From assembly GCA_013695925.1 (NCBI GenBank), contig JACCZO010000003.1:1-8719 (forward strand): DNA of 8,719 bases, in the 5' to 3' direction. This stretch comes from Chthoniobacterales bacterium. GTDB taxonomy: Bacteria > Verrucomicrobiota > Verrucomicrobiia > Chthoniobacterales > UBA10450. Position numbers and translations under genes: made by a program. Below, in pieces: positions 6,849-8,719 of the stretch (positions are counted from its first letter, which is position 1; each line of letters starts with the position of its first letter). Below the pieces are notes generated by a model. It was not told the origin of the DNA, ran no database searches, and saw only the letters and a list, made by a program, of their open reading frames with translations.

Positions 6849-6909
6849 ATATGCCTTCTTTGTGGGGTCTGTCGTTCTAAGCCAGGCAGAAGGACCATCG
6901 CGCCCTCAT

Positions 6910-7297
6910 TTAGGTCGGGGAAATCTGATTGATCAGAAACCGCACGTTTTCGGGCTCCGCATCCTGGGCCGCCGCCGGCAGCATCGCGGCTTTGACCGCG
7001 CCGCAGCCTTCAGGGCCCATCACCACACCACCGCCACTTGTTTTTCAGATGTTTCACCGCGTACTCGATGCTGCCCGCCGTGCCCGGGTCCATGATCTGC
7101 CCTGCCACGCGCACGGCAAAGATGTCGCGCCAGCCCTGATCGTAAACTTACTCGATCGGCACCCGGCTATCGGAACATCCCAAAACCGCCGCGAAAGGCG
7201 TCTGCTATAGCATCTGCGCCCGCCGCTCATTCGCGAATATTTCCGGACGTCGGGCCTGCCCCCCGAAAAAAGCGCGAGTTCCCGCTCTTTACCGCGC
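6910..7297 (-). pseudogene. Decayed beta-carbonic anhydrase gene
   Basis: No intact frame exists, but the minus strand reads as a beta-carbonic anhydrase in pieces. From 7297 it gives an RAGTRAFFGGQARRP block, ANERRAQML, a TAG stop (7207-7205), then QTPFAAVLGCSDSRVPIE (7204-7151), a TAA stop (7150-7148), then VYDQGWRDIFAVRVAGQ and PGTAGSIEYAVKHLKNK. A frameshift near 7036 follows, after which another frame gives VVMGPEGCGAVKAAML and EPENVRFLINQI up to a TAA at 6912-6910. A further TAA lies at 7291-7289. The intact enzyme interconverts CO2 and bicarbonate with zinc held by Cys (CSDSR), His (GHEGC) and Cys. Here both Cys codons remain but the His is Pro (GPEGCG). The C-terminal third is missing or unrecognisable, and no credible start was found. 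Several independent lesions argue against a simple sequencing error. The family identity is clear from the motifs; the boundaries are approximate. Confidence 0.85.
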
Positions 7298-7403
7298 CCG
7301 TGTTTCTTTACCCGGCTCCGTACGAGAAGTAAAATCCGCGAGTCAACGTCGCGTCACTTGGCAAGAACAGCGGGACCGATCACCGTACGTCCGATGCGAC
7401 ATT

Positions 7404-7418
7404 TGACTCTTAGAGTCA
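7404..7418. promoter_or_regulatory. 15-bp perfect palindrome TGACTCTTAGAGTCA
   Basis: TGACTCT and AGAGTCA flank a single T. It sits between the groEL terminator and the carbonic anhydrase remnant, about 110 bp before the first recognisable remnant codon. It may be a leftover operator of the dead gene, or a random palindrome. I do not recognise it as the site of a named regulator. Confidence 0.25.
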
Positions 7419-7424
7419 TTCGTG

Positions 7425-7461
7425 AAAGCAAAACAGCCGGGCTCCTTTCGGAACCCGGCTG
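7425..7461 (-). terminator. Rho-independent terminator of groEL
   Basis: Read on the minus strand, CAGCCGGG (7461-7454) pairs with CCCGGCTG (7441-7434) as a perfect 8-bp GC-rich stem. After one A/C mismatch, three inner pairs continue to a 4-base loop GAAA. TTTTGCTTT follows directly (7433-7425). Stem, tetraloop and T-rich tail make a typical intrinsic terminator, 59 bp after the groEL stop codon. The tail is interrupted by GC, so efficiency may be less than complete. Confidence 0.8.
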
Positions 7462-7497
7462 CGGTTGATTGCTTAAGTTAGCGTTTGAGCGCGGGAC

Positions 7498-7519
7498 TTA
7501 GCCCCGAATTGCTTCGGGG

Positions 7520-7523
<4 letters not shown>
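7498..7523 (-). other. Hairpin overlapping the groEL stop codon
   Basis: CCCCGAA (7502-7508) and TTCGGGG (7513-7519) form a perfect 7-bp stem with loop TTGC; flanking bases extend it through a G-T pair and three A-T pairs to 7498/7523. It includes the groEL TAA. There is no T-tract after it on the minus strand, so it is more likely an mRNA 3'-end stabiliser or a first pause element than the main terminator, which lies 37 bp further on. Confidence 0.45.

Positions 7524-8719
<1,196 letters not shown>

Noticed and set aside
6929..7210. Plus-strand open frame of 93 codons in the gap before groEL
   Set aside because: It is antisense to the carbonic anhydrase remnant, which explains the sequence much better.

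Overview
The window looks like a chromosomal segment from a GC-rich, free-living Gram-negative-type bacterium. Verrucomicrobiota (soil Spartobacteria/Chthoniobacterales type) is my best guess. It rests on general character: high GC, frequent GTG starts, almost no Shine-Dalgarno sequences, and secreted phosphoesterases next to a VanZ-like protein. There is no rRNA or marker gene to settle it. I see no phage, transposon, CRISPR array, tRNA or rRNA.

Left part (1-1330, minus): a secreted PhoD-like metallophosphatase, cut by the window edge just as a Pro-Thr linker begins. It is followed by a divergent intergenic region with an operator-like palindrome cluster (1436-1455).

Plus-strand housekeeping cluster (1525-4494): folB (dihydroneopterin aldolase, folate synthesis), then after a 126-bp gap a Nudix hydrolase of the ADP-ribose pyrophosphatase type, tatC (twin-arginine translocase core) and an A24 prepilin peptidase. 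The last three genes are separated by only 3 bp each and are very probably one transcript. The prepilin peptidase carries about 100 extra residues between its two catalytic aspartates, and the Nudix box is about five residues longer than the consensus.

Minus-strand pair (4606-6770), convergent with the cluster above: a VanZ-like membrane protein with an unrecognised 170-residue C-terminal domain. It overlaps by 4 bp (ATGA) a calcineurin-like metallophosphoesterase that has a clear twin-arginine signal peptide. That enzyme is therefore a predicted client of the Tat pathway whose TatC lies on the opposite strand.

Region without an intact gene (6771-7519): it contains a decayed beta-carbonic anhydrase gene (about 6910-7297, minus), with in-frame stops, a frameshift and loss of the zinc-ligand histidine. 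It also holds several hairpins, including a good rho-independent terminator for groEL (7425-7461). The right end (7520-8719, minus) is the C-terminal 399 residues of the chaperonin GroEL with its GGM-rich tail; the start lies outside the window.

Most of the window is ordinary chromosomal content and I do not see a complete novel system. The items most worth a second look are the carbonic anhydrase pseudogene, the insertion in the prepilin peptidase, and the coupled VanZ-like/Tat phosphoesterase module.
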